Shown here: positions 17,201 through 25,711 of the stretch, piece by piece | Layout: the number at the start of each line of letters is the position of its first letter | How positions within the stretch are numbered: position 1 is the first letter of the stretch | Assembly (NCBI GenBank): GCA_030523725.1 | Contig: JAUNHV010000003.1 | Span: 119,571-183,570 of the forward strand | Direction of reading: 5' to 3' | DNA length: 64,000 nucleotides | Origin: Synergistaceae bacterium | GTDB lineage: Bacteria > Synergistota > Synergistia > Synergistales > Synergistaceae | Made by a program: the position numbers and the translations under genes | Notes under the pieces: model-generated | What the model saw: only the letters and a program-made list of their open reading frames with translations | Databases searched by the model: none | Told to the model about the DNA's origin: nothing

Positions 17201-18436
17201 ATGCAAAAAATTATTAAAGTCTACCGCAATTACTGTAAATCTTCACTAATTTTAAAAATTGCCATAGGTATGATTTTGGGGGGTATTTTAGGAATAATTT
17301 TCCCCAAATTAACCGCCATTTCTATTTTGGGCAAAGTATTTGTAGGTGCCTTGAAGGGCATTGCACCAATACTTGTTTTTGTTTTGGTGATTAGTGCGTT
17401 ACTTGACGTAGCCGATGTTGGCATTACAAGGAGATTTAAGAGACTTATTTTTCTATACATGCTAACAACTTTTTTGGCTGCTGTTTGTGCTGTTGCGGCA
17501 AGTTACCTCTTCCCTATAACCTTAAAGCTATCAACTACTGTTGAACAAGCAGCTCCCGGTGATATTGCTACAGTGGTTGAAAATTTATTTACAAATATGG
17601 TTGTAAACCCTGTTGCGGCTCTAGCTGAAGCTAACTACATTAGTATTTTATTTTGGGCAATCATGCTTGGATGTGCCTTAAGGTGTTTTACCTCAAAGCA
17701 TGTCGTTTTTGCAGTGAAGCAAATATCTGACGGTGTTTCACAATTAGTTAGATGGATAATTAACTGCGCACCTTTTGGTATTTTGGGAATTGTATTTGAG
17801 GCTGTTTCGACAAATGGTATGGTCGTATTTTGGGACTATGGTAAGTTGATCTGTGTGCTAGTTGGTTGCATGCTCTTCGTCTCTTGCGTTGTAAATCCAT
17901 TGATTGTTGCTTTTTGCTTACACAAAAATCCGTATCCTTTATATTGGCAATGTATAACGCAAAGTGGCATTCCTGCATTCTTTACAAGAAGTTCGGCGGC
18001 GAATATCCCGATAAATATGGCCCTTTGTGAAAAATTAGGTCTTGATAGAAGTTTCTATTCCCTCGCAATTTCTCTTGGAGCTACAATAAATATGGATGGG
18101 ACTGCAATCACAATTACTATTATGACGCTTGCAACAGCCAACACATTTGGAATAGTTGTTGATTTTCCCTCTGCCATTTTGCTTAGCCTTTTGGCTACTG
18201 CCACGGCTTGTGGCGCTTCTGGAATTACTGGTGGTTCACTCTTGCTTATTCCTGTAGCTTGTTCTTTATTTGGTATTTCAAATGATGTGGCAATGCAGGT
18301 TGTGGCGATTGGCTTTATTATCAGTGTTGTGCAAGACTCATTTGAAACTGCACTTAATTCAAGTGGTGACGTTTTCTTGACTGCGGCAAGTGAGTATAGA
18401 GAAAGATTGCTTCGTGATGAGGAAGTAAAATTTTAA
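17201..18436 (+). CDS. sstT: Serine/threonine:Na+ symporter
   Basis: A 411-residue dicarboxylate/amino-acid:cation symporter closest to E. coli SstT by recall of shared blocks: FVGALKGIAPILVFVLVISAL, FFTRSSAANIPINMALCEKLGLDR, GATINMDGTAITITIMTLA, CGASGITGGSLLLIPVAC and VVQDSFETALNSSGDV. It has the expected eight membrane segments and two re-entrant loops and imports Ser/Thr with Na+. It is a single gene with ATG 17201 after AAGGAAGGAGG and a terminator right behind it. Serine and threonine uptake fits an amino-acid fermenter. Confidence 0.95.
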   Translation: MQKIIKVYRNYCKSSLILKIAIGMILGGILGIIFPKLTAISILGKVFVGALKGIAPILVFVLVISALLDVADVGITRRFKRLIFLYMLTTFLAAVCAVAASYLFPITLKLSTTVEQAAPGDIATVVENLFTNMVVNPVAALAEANYISILFWAIMLGCALRCFTSKHVVFAVKQISDGVSQLVRWIINCAPFGILGIVFEAVSTNGMVVFWDYGKLICVLVGCMLFVSCVVNPLIVAFCLHKNPYPLYWQCITQSGIPAFFTRSSAANIPINMALCEKLGLDRSFYSLAISLGATINMDGTAITITIMTLATANTFGIVVDFPSAILLSLLATATACGASGITGGSLLLIPVACSLFGISNDVAMQVVAIGFIISVVQDSFETALNSSGDVFLTAASEYRERLLRDEEVKF

Positions 18437-18450
18437 TGTCAAATACAGAC

Positions 18451-18487
18451 AAAAGAAGGTAGGTGCATTTAGCATCTACCTTCTTTT
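18451..18487 (+). terminator. Terminator of sstT
   Basis: A 16-bp stem (18451-18466 with 18472-18487) with one G-U, short loop and T run. The A-rich left flank may also let it stop the convergent panF operon. Confidence 0.9.
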
Positions 18488-18520
18488 TGCTATTATATAT
18501 CATAGTTATAAAAGCCCAAA

Positions 18521-19996
18521 TTAAAAATCAAAAATTTCAAGTATTTTATCTGGTTCTTTTTTACCAAGAAAACTTGCCAAGACAAAAACTATTATTGCAA
18601 TGGCAAGGGAGGGAACAATTGGCGTTGTGCCATAAAAACTTACACCAGAAATGTTAAAGTAGAAAAACGCAGAGGCTCCTGCTAACATACTGCAAATTGC
18701 ACCGCTTGAATTTGCTCTTTTCCAGTACAGACCAAATATTGTTGGACAGAAGAAAACAGCTTCGAGTCCTCCAAAAGCAAAAAGATTTATCCAAACTAAC
18801 AAATCCGGAGGCGTAATTGCAAAAGCAAAAACGATTAGCCCAATGATTGCTGTCGTAATTGTACTGAAATTCTTTATCTTTTTTGAAGATATCTTTGCCC
18901 AATCTTCTTTTAATACATAGTGAAAATATAAATCTTTTACTATCGTGGCAGAACACATGATGAGCATTGAGTCAACTGTGGACATGATAGCGGCAAGTGG
19001 TCCAGCAATAAAAACACCTGCCCAAAACGGGGACATAACGCTCCTAACAATGGTAGGAATTGCCATATCACCAACTTCGATTCCTGGTACAACAGCTCTG
19101 CCGAGTGCTCCAACCATGTGCATTGCCAAAATTGTAAAGCCACAAACGATTGTGCCAATAATCATGGCATCGTGCATTGCTTTTGCATCCTTGTAGCCAA
19201 GGCACTTTTGGGTTGTCTGTGGAAGTCCTAAAATTGCAATACCAACAAGCACCCAAAAGGACATAATGAAAGGCTTTGGAATAGCATTGTTTGCACCTGT
19301 TGGCGTAATGAGTCCTGGGTCTATAGTGGCTAAATGCTTCATTATGTGCTCAAGTCCACCGCCTGTTTTTATCGTGCAATACAAAATGACGAAAGACGCT
19401 ATCGCCATTACTGCTCCCTGCAATGTGTCAGTAAGAACAACGGCACGGAAGCCGCCAAAGGTGGTGTAAAGGACAACGGATATGCCAAAAATTAAAAGAC
19501 CGATGAAGTAACTGTTGCCAGTAAGAGCTTCAAAGAGTCTAGCACCACCAACAAATTGTGCCACCATTGAGGCAACGAAAAATATTAAAATTGCGATGGA
19601 AGAAAGGATATCTACAAATGGGGACGAATAACGAGCTCGTAAAAAGTCTGTAAAGGTCATGCAGTTGGTGCAGCATGCAACACGCGCAAATTTTTTGCCA
19701 AGAATACCTATTGTTAAAAAGACAGTTGGCACTTGAATCATGGAAAGTAATATCCAGCCCAAACCAAGTTTATAAGCGACCCCAGGACCACCAACAAAAG
19801 AACTTGCGCTTGTGTAGGTTGCCACAATCGTCATTGCTAAGACAATCCCACCCATGGAACGGCTTCCTACAAAATATTCTTCCATAAAGCTACCCTTATT
19901 ATATGCAAGTCTTGCTTTTTTATTTGCGTAACATGTAATTACAATTAATAGTAGAAAATAAAGAATGATGGGAACGAAAAGTGAGAAATTTATCAT
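18521..19996 (-). CDS. panF: Sodium/pantothenate symporter
   Basis: A 491-residue SSS-family carrier with PanF features: SFMEEYFVGSRSMGGIVLAMTIVATYTSASSFVGGPGVAYKLG, TTFGGFRAVVLTDTLQG, and STVDSMLIMCSATIVKDLY. About 13 membrane segments are expected. It imports pantothenate for coenzyme A synthesis. It follows the small DUF997 membrane protein by 3 bp, the same gene pair as yhdT-panF in E. coli, which supports the assignment. Last gene of a four-gene operon with the M20 peptidase and lysC. Confidence 0.93.
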   Translation of the reverse strand: MINFSLFVPIILYFLLLIVITCYANKKARLAYNKGSFMEEYFVGSRSMGGIVLAMTIVATYTSASSFVGGPGVAYKLGLGWILLSMIQVPTVFLTIGILGKKFARVACCTNCMTFTDFLRARYSSPFVDILSSIAILIFFVASMVAQFVGGARLFEALTGNSYFIGLLIFGISVVLYTTFGGFRAVVLTDTLQGAVMAIASFVILYCTIKTGGGLEHIMKHLATIDPGLITPTGANNAIPKPFIMSFWVLVGIAILGLPQTTQKCLGYKDAKAMHDAMIIGTIVCGFTILAMHMVGALGRAVVPGIEVGDMAIPTIVRSVMSPFWAGVFIAGPLAAIMSTVDSMLIMCSATIVKDLYFHYVLKEDWAKISSKKIKNFSTITTAIIGLIVFAFAITPPDLLVWINLFAFGGLEAVFFCPTIFGLYWKRANSSGAICSMLAGASAFFYFNISGVSFYGTTPIVPSLAIAIIVFVLASFLGKKEPDKILEIFDF

Positions 19997-19999
19997 TAA

Positions 20000-20272
20000 C
20001 TAATCCTTACCTTTTTTATCTTTAATTAATGAAGTGTCCGCGAAAAAAAACTTAATTGCGATATATAGCAATATACAAATCCCAATGTATCCAACGATGC
20101 AACTATAAAAAAACCACTCTGGCATCCCGAATATAAACTTGTATTTGCCAGCATCATTGCCAAATCCATAGGCTGTAAGATACCAAAATCCAAAGAATAG
20201 CAGATAAAGAATCAAAACAACAATAGGCTCTTTATCTGTTTTTTTATTTTCTTTTGAGTTTTTATCCTTCAT
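20000..20272 (-). CDS. YhdT-like DUF997 membrane protein
   Basis: A 90-residue protein with a charged start and two membrane segments (about residues 18-37 and 52-74) joined by a loop containing FGMPEWFFYSCIVGYI, the DUF997 signature. In many genomes this small protein precedes panF and is thought to assist or accompany the symporter, but its function is not proven. ATG 20272 has AAGGAAG 9 nt upstream; an earlier in-frame start would overlap lysC by 41 bp. It begins 1 nt after the lysC stop. Confidence 0.88.
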   Translation of the reverse strand: MKDKNSKENKKTDKEPIVVLILYLLFFGFWYLTAYGFGNDAGKYKFIFGMPEWFFYSCIVGYIGICILLYIAIKFFFADTSLIKDKKGKD

Positions 20273-20273
20273 A

Positions 20274-21611
20274 TTAAAACACTTCCTTATAAATTGCTCG
20301 TATTGCAGTTTCATAGTCTTCTTCCGCGACGCCGATAATTATATTCAGTGAGCTTGCACCCTGGTCTATCATTTTTACCTTAATCTGTGCCTTAGCTAGC
20401 CCCGCAAAAATCTTTTGAGGAATATCGTGACGTGTGCTGATATGTTCTGCCACTACACAAATGAGCGAAAGTCCGTGTCGTATTTCTACACTATCTGCTT
20501 TTGTAGCTTTTTTTATTTCCTCAATGATGTTTGTTTCTTGATTCTCTATAGCTTTTGTTGCTACAATTATTGAAATTGTGTCTATTCCAGATGGTAAATG
20601 CTCAAAGGAAATACCACGAGAAGAAAGAACCTCAAGAGCGCGATAGATAAAACCAACTTCAACATTCATCATGTGTTTTTCTACTAAAATGGAAGAAAAA
20701 CCAATCTTGCCGGCAATTCCAGCAATACGCTCTTCGCATTGCTCATGCTGCAGGCATGCCAAGCGATGACTTGATCCTATAATAGTTCCAGCATCAAGAG
20801 GGCTATTTGTGTTTTTTATGTTCATGGGAATTTTTGCCTGGCGAACAGGGAAAACGGCAGCTTCATGCATGACGTTTGCGCCCATGTAGCTTAGCTCTCG
20901 CAATTCTTTGTAGGAAATAAAATCTATCGTTTTAGGGTTTTCCACAATACGGGGATCTGTCGCCTTCATACCACTTACATCTGTCCAGTTTTCATATAGA
21001 GTTGCTTCTGTTCCAACAGCAACAAGTGAACCGGATAGGTCACTTCCTCCACGGGAGAAGGTTTTTATGCGTCCTTCTCTTGTAGCACCATAAAAACCAG
21101 GGATAATTGCTCGTGACTTATCTTTTAAGGCTTCGCGAATTGCTATGTATGTTGAGGGTTCATCACAGTGACCATTGTCATCAAATATAATAATGTTTTT
21201 TGCATCTACAAAAGGTAAGTCGAGATACGTGGCGAGAAGCTTTGCATTAAAATATTCACCACGGGAAACTACATAGTTGTAGTCAGGATAAGTTGAAAGG
21301 TGAAGCTTTAAATTCAAAAAATCGTAACTTGCATCAAAGGTAATACCAAGTCCCTCGGCAATGGCATTAAACCTTTCGCAAATCGCATTGAAGATAGGTA
21401 TAAAATTTTCTCCCCTTGTCGCTGCTCTGTGGCACTCAATGAGCATGTCTGTCACCTTTATGTCTGTGTCGTTACGTTTGCCTGGTGCAGATACAACTAC
21501 AAAACGTCTTGCAGGATTTGAGTCGAGTATTTTTTTTACCTTCCTAAACTGCTCGGCACTGGCCATTGAGCTACCGCCAAATTTTGCAACTATTAAATTG
21601 TTGTCCGTCAT
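20274..21611 (-). CDS. lysC: Aspartate kinase
   Basis: A 445-residue aspartokinase (aspartate to aspartyl-phosphate; first step to Lys, Thr, Met and diaminopimelate). Motifs include VAKFGGSSM at residues 8-16, the aspartate-binding FSRGGSDLSGSLVA, and two ACT domains at the C-terminus (SSILVEKHMMNVEVGFIYRALEVLSSRGIS and ICVVAEHIS...IKVKMIDQGASSLNIIIGV). The feedback effector cannot be read from sequence. ATG 21611 overlaps the stop of the upstream M20 gene in ATGA, implying translational coupling. Confidence 0.95.
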   Translation of the reverse strand: MTDNNLIVAKFGGSSMASAEQFRKVKKILDSNPARRFVVVSAPGKRNDTDIKVTDMLIECHRAATRGENFIPIFNAICERFNAIAEGLGITFDASYDFLNLKLHLSTYPDYNYVVSRGEYFNAKLLATYLDLPFVDAKNIIIFDDNGHCDEPSTYIAIREALKDKSRAIIPGFYGATREGRIKTFSRGGSDLSGSLVAVGTEATLYENWTDVSGMKATDPRIVENPKTIDFISYKELRELSYMGANVMHEAAVFPVRQAKIPMNIKNTNSPLDAGTIIGSSHRLACLQHEQCEERIAGIAGKIGFSSILVEKHMMNVEVGFIYRALEVLSSRGISFEHLPSGIDTISIIVATKAIENQETNIIEEIKKATKADSVEIRHGLSLICVVAEHISTRHDIPQKIFAGLAKAQIKVKMIDQGASSLNIIIGVAEEDYETAIRAIYKEVF

Positions 21612-22762
21612 TTTGTTACCCTATATTCAAATAAAATTTTTGCCCCTAGTGCAATCATCAAGGGAAGTATATCTTCATTTGGTGCAAAATGCGAACTATG
21701 TAATGGTTCATTTCCTCCTATACCTATGTGGTAGAACGCACCTTTTTTCTTCATTATGTAGTAACCAAAATCCTCTGTCGTAAAGCGGGGTGTAACGTCT
21801 GTTACATTTTGAGTTCCAAAGAGGGAGGCAGCTATTTCCTCTACAAAAGCTGTCTCAGTTTCATTGTTTATAACACCTGGATAACCGTCAATGTATGAGG
21901 CAAGAAGAGTTGCTCCAAATTTTGCCACTTCTTTTTCCGCAATGTCTATGATACGTTTTTGACATTCGTGAATTTTGTCATAACCAAAGGCACGAAGAAT
22001 TATGGTAAATGTTGACTCTTGCGGAATTACGTTTAACGCTTCACCGGTTTTCAATGTACAAACGGAAATTATAGCTCCTTTGTTTTCATAGTTTGTTTTA
22101 TACATTTCGTTAATTTTAGTGATTGCAGCAGCGGCAGCAACGAGGGAATTTACGCCCTCTGTGGGACTTGCTGCATGGCAAGACTTGCCCTTTATTGTAA
22201 GAGTCATAGGACCACTTGCGGCATACATTTCGTGTTTCGCTGTGCCAATAACCCCAAACGCCAAACTTGGGTCAAGGTGACAGCCAAATACAGCATCTAC
22301 ATTATCTAATGCGTGAGCATCAATAAGGCGTTTCGCCCCACCATCACCTTCTTCATCAGGTTGAAAAATAAATTTTACTGGGTGTGGTAAAAGGTCTTTG
22401 TATTTTGCTAGAATAAGTGCAGTGCCAATTGCACCTGCTGTGTGAAAATCATGACCACAAGCATGCATAAGTTCATTGCATGACGCAAAGGGCAAGTTTG
22501 TTTGTTCGACTAATGGTAGGGCATCAATATCAGCACGAAATGCTACTGTATTTTTTGATGAGTGTGGTGCTTCTAGTGTCGCAACGAGTCCAGTTGCAAG
22601 GGGTCTTTCAATTTTGTAACCAACAGGTGCCAATATGGCTTTAATAAGAGCTGTTGTATTAAATTCTTGATTGCCAAGTTCAGGATGCTCATGAATTTTG
22701 CGTCGTATAGACACAATTTTTTCTTTTAATAAATGGGCTTCTGCCAGATAATCAATTTTCAT
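21608..22762 (-). CDS. M20-family amidohydrolase (N-acyl-amino-acid/hippurate hydrolase type)
   Basis: A 384-residue M20D metallopeptidase: RRKIHEHPELGNQEFNT near the start, FRADIDALPL, the metal ligand block ELMHACGHDFHTAGAIG, FQPDEEGDGGAKRLIDAHAL, and FTTEDFGYYI near the end. Such enzymes remove acyl groups from N-acyl amino acids, including N-acetyl-diaminopimelate. The coupling to lysC suggests a role in the lysine/DAP route or aminoacyl salvage, but this is inference. ATG 22762 is chosen; the upstream in-frame TTG extension is Lys-rich low-complexity and overlaps the HU promoter. Confidence 0.9.
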   Translation of the reverse strand: MKIDYLAEAHLLKEKIVSIRRKIHEHPELGNQEFNTTALIKAILAPVGYKIERPLATGLVATLEAPHSSKNTVAFRADIDALPLVEQTNLPFASCNELMHACGHDFHTAGAIGTALILAKYKDLLPHPVKFIFQPDEEGDGGAKRLIDAHALDNVDAVFGCHLDPSLAFGVIGTAKHEMYAASGPMTLTIKGKSCHAASPTEGVNSLVAAAAAITKINEMYKTNYENKGAIISVCTLKTGEALNVIPQESTFTIILRAFGYDKIHECQKRIIDIAEKEVAKFGATLLASYIDGYPGVINNETETAFVEEIAASLFGTQNVTDVTPRFTTEDFGYYIMKKKGAFYHIGIGGNEPLHSSHFAPNEDILPLMIALGAKILFEYRVTK

Positions 22763-22818
22763 TATGTAGACTTCTTTCTTGATTTTTTTTTTACTTTTTA
22801 GAATTTTTATTATTTTAC

Positions 22819-22847
22819 TTGACAAAATATGAAAAAAGTATTTTAAT
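22819..22847 (+). promoter_or_regulatory. Promoter of the HU gene
   Basis: TTGACA (22819-22824), 17 nt, TTTAAT (22842-22847), located 56 nt before the TTG start. Confidence 0.75.
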
Positions 22848-22903
22848 ACCCTCCACTACATTATGGGCGTAAGCCTTAAAATATTATCGGGAGGTGAGTT
22901 GAA

Positions 22904-23185
22904 TTGACGAAAGTAGATCTCGTTAATACAGCAGCCAAACAGGTTGAAGGTCTTACCAAGAAGAAGCTTGCAGCTGTTGTAGACACACTTTTTGCTGACA
23001 TCTTCAAGGCCTTACAAAAGGGTGAGAAAGTTCAGTTGGTTGGTTTTGGTACGTTTGATGTGCAGTCAAGAGCAGCACGTAAGGGACGTAACCCACAGAG
23101 ACCAAATGAAGTTATTAACATCCCAGCAAAAAAAGTTCCAGTCTTCCGTGCTGGCAAGCACTTAAAAGACGCAGTGAATCACTAG
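22904..23185 (+). CDS. HU-family nucleoid protein
   Basis: A 93-residue DNABII protein: [64 protein letters not shown], with the DNA-inserting arm tip RNPQRP and the C-terminal [19 protein letters not shown]. It binds and bends DNA without much sequence preference. The start is TTG 22904, with GGGAGGTGAG 6-15 nt upstream and no ATG in frame nearby. It has its own promoter and terminator. Confidence 0.96.
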   Translation: MTKVDLVNTAAKQVEGLTKKKLAAVVDTLFADIFKALQKGEKVQLVGFGTFDVQSRAARKGRNPQRPNEVINIPAKKVPVFRAGKHLKDAVNH

Positions 23186-23197
23186 GTAACAGATATT

Positions 23198-23221
23198 GAG
23201 AGATGCTTATCGGCATTTCTC
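23198..23221 (+). terminator. Terminator of the HU gene
   Basis: A 9-bp stem (23198-23206 with 23213-23221) with one wobble, then TTTATTTTTTT. Confidence 0.85.
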
Positions 23222-23240
23222 TTTATTTTTTTGTAACAAT

Positions 23241-24488
23241 TTATCTGAATGCCTTGTCGATATCCAAAGTTGCAAAATAATCCTCTGCAGTTTCTGCGCG
23301 GCGAATTTTTGTCAGCTCCCCATGTTCTAAAAGAAACTCTGCACATTTTAATTTGCCGTTATAGTTATACCCCATGGAGTAGCCATGTGCTCCTGCATCA
23401 TGGATAACTAAAATATCACCTATATTTGTCTCTGGCAATGCTCTATCAACTGCGAACTTGTCGTTATTTTCGCAAAGGCTGCCCACTACATCAACTACTA
23501 CTGTATTTGCCAGGTCGTTTTCCTTGCCTAAGACTGTGATATGGTGGTATGCACCGTAAATTGCAGGGCGCATTAGGTTACAAGCGGTAGCATCAACTCC
23601 AACGTAATCCTTATAAATATGCTTGTGGTGTAAGACCTTCGTTACGAGGTAACCGTAAGGACCAGTAATGTAACGCCCCATTTCTGTAAAAATTGAAACT
23701 TCAATGCCACGTGAGGCAAGGATTTCGTCATAGACTTTTTTAACTCCTCTGCCAATTTGTGCCATATCTACAGGTTTTTCTTCAGGATAATAAGGAATCC
23801 CTATCCCACCGGACATATCAACAAAGGAAATTTCGACTCCTGTTTTTTCTTTTATCTCAAGGACAAGAGAAAAAAGATTTCTCGCAAGTGCTGGGTAATA
23901 GTCGTTTTCCAAGGAGCATGAAGCAAGCATTGCATGTAGCCCGAAGCGTTTCACTCCCTTGCTTGCCAAAATTTTATAGGAATTCAAAAGTTGCTCGTGT
24001 GTCATGCCAAATTTTGAATCATAGAGATGTCCCATTATGTCGTTTGATATGCCAAATTTACCAGGATTGTAGCGGCAACAAATAGTTTGTGGCAGCTTTC
24101 CGTCAAGACAATTTTCCAAAAACTCAATATGACTTATGTCATCCAGATTGATGATAGCACCGCTTTCATATGCTGCATTATACTCTTCTTTGCTTGTTTC
24201 GTTGGAAGAAAACACTATATTTTGAGATGTTATGCCACTACGTTTTGCGAGTGTAAGTTCTGTGATGGATGCGCAATCTGCACCACAGCCCAAAGTTTTC
24301 AATAGACGCAAAATGCTTGGATTTGGACAAGCCTTTACGGCAAAATACTCTTTAAATCCTTTATTCCAGGAAAAAGCGTCATAGATTCCCTTGACACAAG
24401 ATACAATTCCTGCTTTGTCATACACATAATACGGTGTTATTTCATTCCACATTTCCACCTGATCTCTTGTAAAAGGAACTTGCTTCAA
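23241..24488 (-). CDS. lysA: Diaminopimelate decarboxylase (fold-type III PLP enzyme)
   Basis: A 415-residue alanine-racemase-fold decarboxylase. The PLP lysine is K52 in FAVKACPNP, the phosphate loop is SGGIGIPYYP, and the partner-subunit motif is GSLCENNDKFAVDRALP followed by GDILVIHDAGAHGYSMGYNYNGKLK, all typical of LysA. It converts meso-diaminopimelate to lysine. Ornithine decarboxylases share the fold but not the last block. ATG 24488, transcribed alone, convergent with the HU gene. Confidence 0.9.
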   Translation of the reverse strand: MKQVPFTRDQVEMWNEITPYYVYDKAGIVSCVKGIYDAFSWNKGFKEYFAVKACPNPSILRLLKTLGCGADCASITELTLAKRSGITSQNIVFSSNETSKEEYNAAYESGAIINLDDISHIEFLENCLDGKLPQTICCRYNPGKFGISNDIMGHLYDSKFGMTHEQLLNSYKILASKGVKRFGLHAMLASCSLENDYYPALARNLFSLVLEIKEKTGVEISFVDMSGGIGIPYYPEEKPVDMAQIGRGVKKVYDEILASRGIEVSIFTEMGRYITGPYGYLVTKVLHHKHIYKDYVGVDATACNLMRPAIYGAYHHITVLGKENDLANTVVVDVVGSLCENNDKFAVDRALPETNIGDILVIHDAGAHGYSMGYNYNGKLKCAEFLLEHGELTKIRRAETAEDYFATLDIDKAFR

Positions 24489-24717
24489 TTTTATACACTC
24501 ACTTTCTATGTAAAACTTATAACTTTCTTATTAAACTCGGTATTCTACAACGTTATGATAATTTTTACAATCTTTATTATGGTGCTATGAAAATATGAAA
24601 GTAGTCTCATATAGTATTTTAATACTGATATGTAGAATATAAATGGTAAGAAATATTTTCTACAAGATTCTATTTTTCATAAAATTTTAAATTTTTGGTA
24701 TTAATTTAATATGACTA

Positions 24718-24774
24718 TTGACAAAAATATACATAATCTTATAATAAAATCACTAAATTCAGTTCGTGTGAACT
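24718..24774 (+). promoter_or_regulatory. Consensus promoter and operator-like palindrome of the uridine phosphorylase gene
   Basis: Perfect TTGACA (24718-24723), 16-nt spacer, perfect TATAAT (24740-24745). AGTTCGTGTGAACT (24761-24774) is a palindrome just past the expected start point, a good place for a repressor. The rest of the 311-bp gap 24489-24799 is AT-rich with nothing else I can name. Confidence 0.75.
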
Positions 24775-24799
24775 AAATAAAAAAAAGGAGAATTTTGCT

Positions 24800-25573
24800 A
24801 TGAAACTCAAAAACCCTTACTTGAACCCAGAAGATGGTGCACTTTATCACATTCGTGTGAAACCAGGTGAAGTTGGCAAGTATGTCATTTTGCCAGGCGA
24901 CCCATTCAGAACAGATGTTATTAAAGATTATTTTGATCAGCCACGCCTTGTTGCCCACGCACGTGAACACAAGACTTGGACAGGTTACCTTGATGGCGAA
25001 ATGGTTTCAGTTTGCTCAACAGGTATGGGATGCCCAAGTGCATCTATCGCAGTTGAGGAGCTCATAGCTTGCGGTGCAGATACATTCATCAGAGTTGGAA
25101 CAGCAGGTCGTCTTGCTGATTCTGTTCAGGATGAGGCAATCAACGGAGCAATTATCACTGGTTCTGTCCGTGACGAAGGTCTCACAAGTCACTATGTTCC
25201 AAAAGAGTACCCAGCAATGGCAAACAGATTTATCGTCGAAGCCCTTGCACAGGCTGCAAAGAGAAAGAATCTTCTCTATGTCGAAGGTATCGCACACTGC
25301 AAAGATTCATATTTCGGAATGGTTGACCCAGATTCACTTCCAAACGGCGCTGCACTAAAGACACGTATTCAGATGTGGAAAGATGCGAACGTTATCACAA
25401 CGGAAATGGAAACGGCAGCTCTCTTTGTTGTTTCACAGATTCGTGGTTGCAGAGCTGGAGCTGTTATGTCCTTTACAGGCGGTAAGGGTGGTCACCACAC
25501 AGCAGAGTCAATCGAAATCGCTGTTGAAGCAATTAGAGACCTTATCAAACAAGACAAAGCTGCAAAGAAATAA
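24800..25573 (+). CDS. Uridine phosphorylase (nucleoside phosphorylase family)
   Basis: A 257-residue NP-I family enzyme (uridine plus phosphate to uracil plus ribose-1-phosphate). It shows the phosphate-binding start YVILPGDPFRTD, the middle STGMGCPSASIAVEELIACGADTFIRVGTAGRL, and the ribose/base motif TTEMETAALFVVSQIRG. The order and the GMGCPSA block favour uridine phosphorylase (Udp) over purine phosphorylase (DeoD). ATG 24800 after AAAAAAGGAG. A strong promoter with an operator-like site suggests induction, and the gene ends in its own terminator. Confidence 0.9.
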   Translation: MKLKNPYLNPEDGALYHIRVKPGEVGKYVILPGDPFRTDVIKDYFDQPRLVAHAREHKTWTGYLDGEMVSVCSTGMGCPSASIAVEELIACGADTFIRVGTAGRLADSVQDEAINGAIITGSVRDEGLTSHYVPKEYPAMANRFIVEALAQAAKRKNLLYVEGIAHCKDSYFGMVDPDSLPNGAALKTRIQMWKDANVITTEMETAALFVVSQIRGCRAGAVMSFTGGKGGHHTAESIEIAVEAIRDLIKQDKAAKK

Positions 25574-25593
25574 TAGATCACAAAATGATTTTT

Positions 25594-25621
25594 TGGGGAA
25601 ATGTTTTAAGACATTTCCCCA
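25594..25621 (+). terminator. Terminator of the uridine phosphorylase gene
   Basis: Perfect 11-bp stem (25594-25604 with 25611-25621), 6-nt loop, T run. Confidence 0.92.
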
Positions 25622-25711
25622 TTTTTTGTTTTTACGTTTTTTCTTAAATTTGCGCAAAAAATTTGATACTGTTGTATAATTATTAAAAATTATAGAAGGG
25701 ATGTGGCGTGA

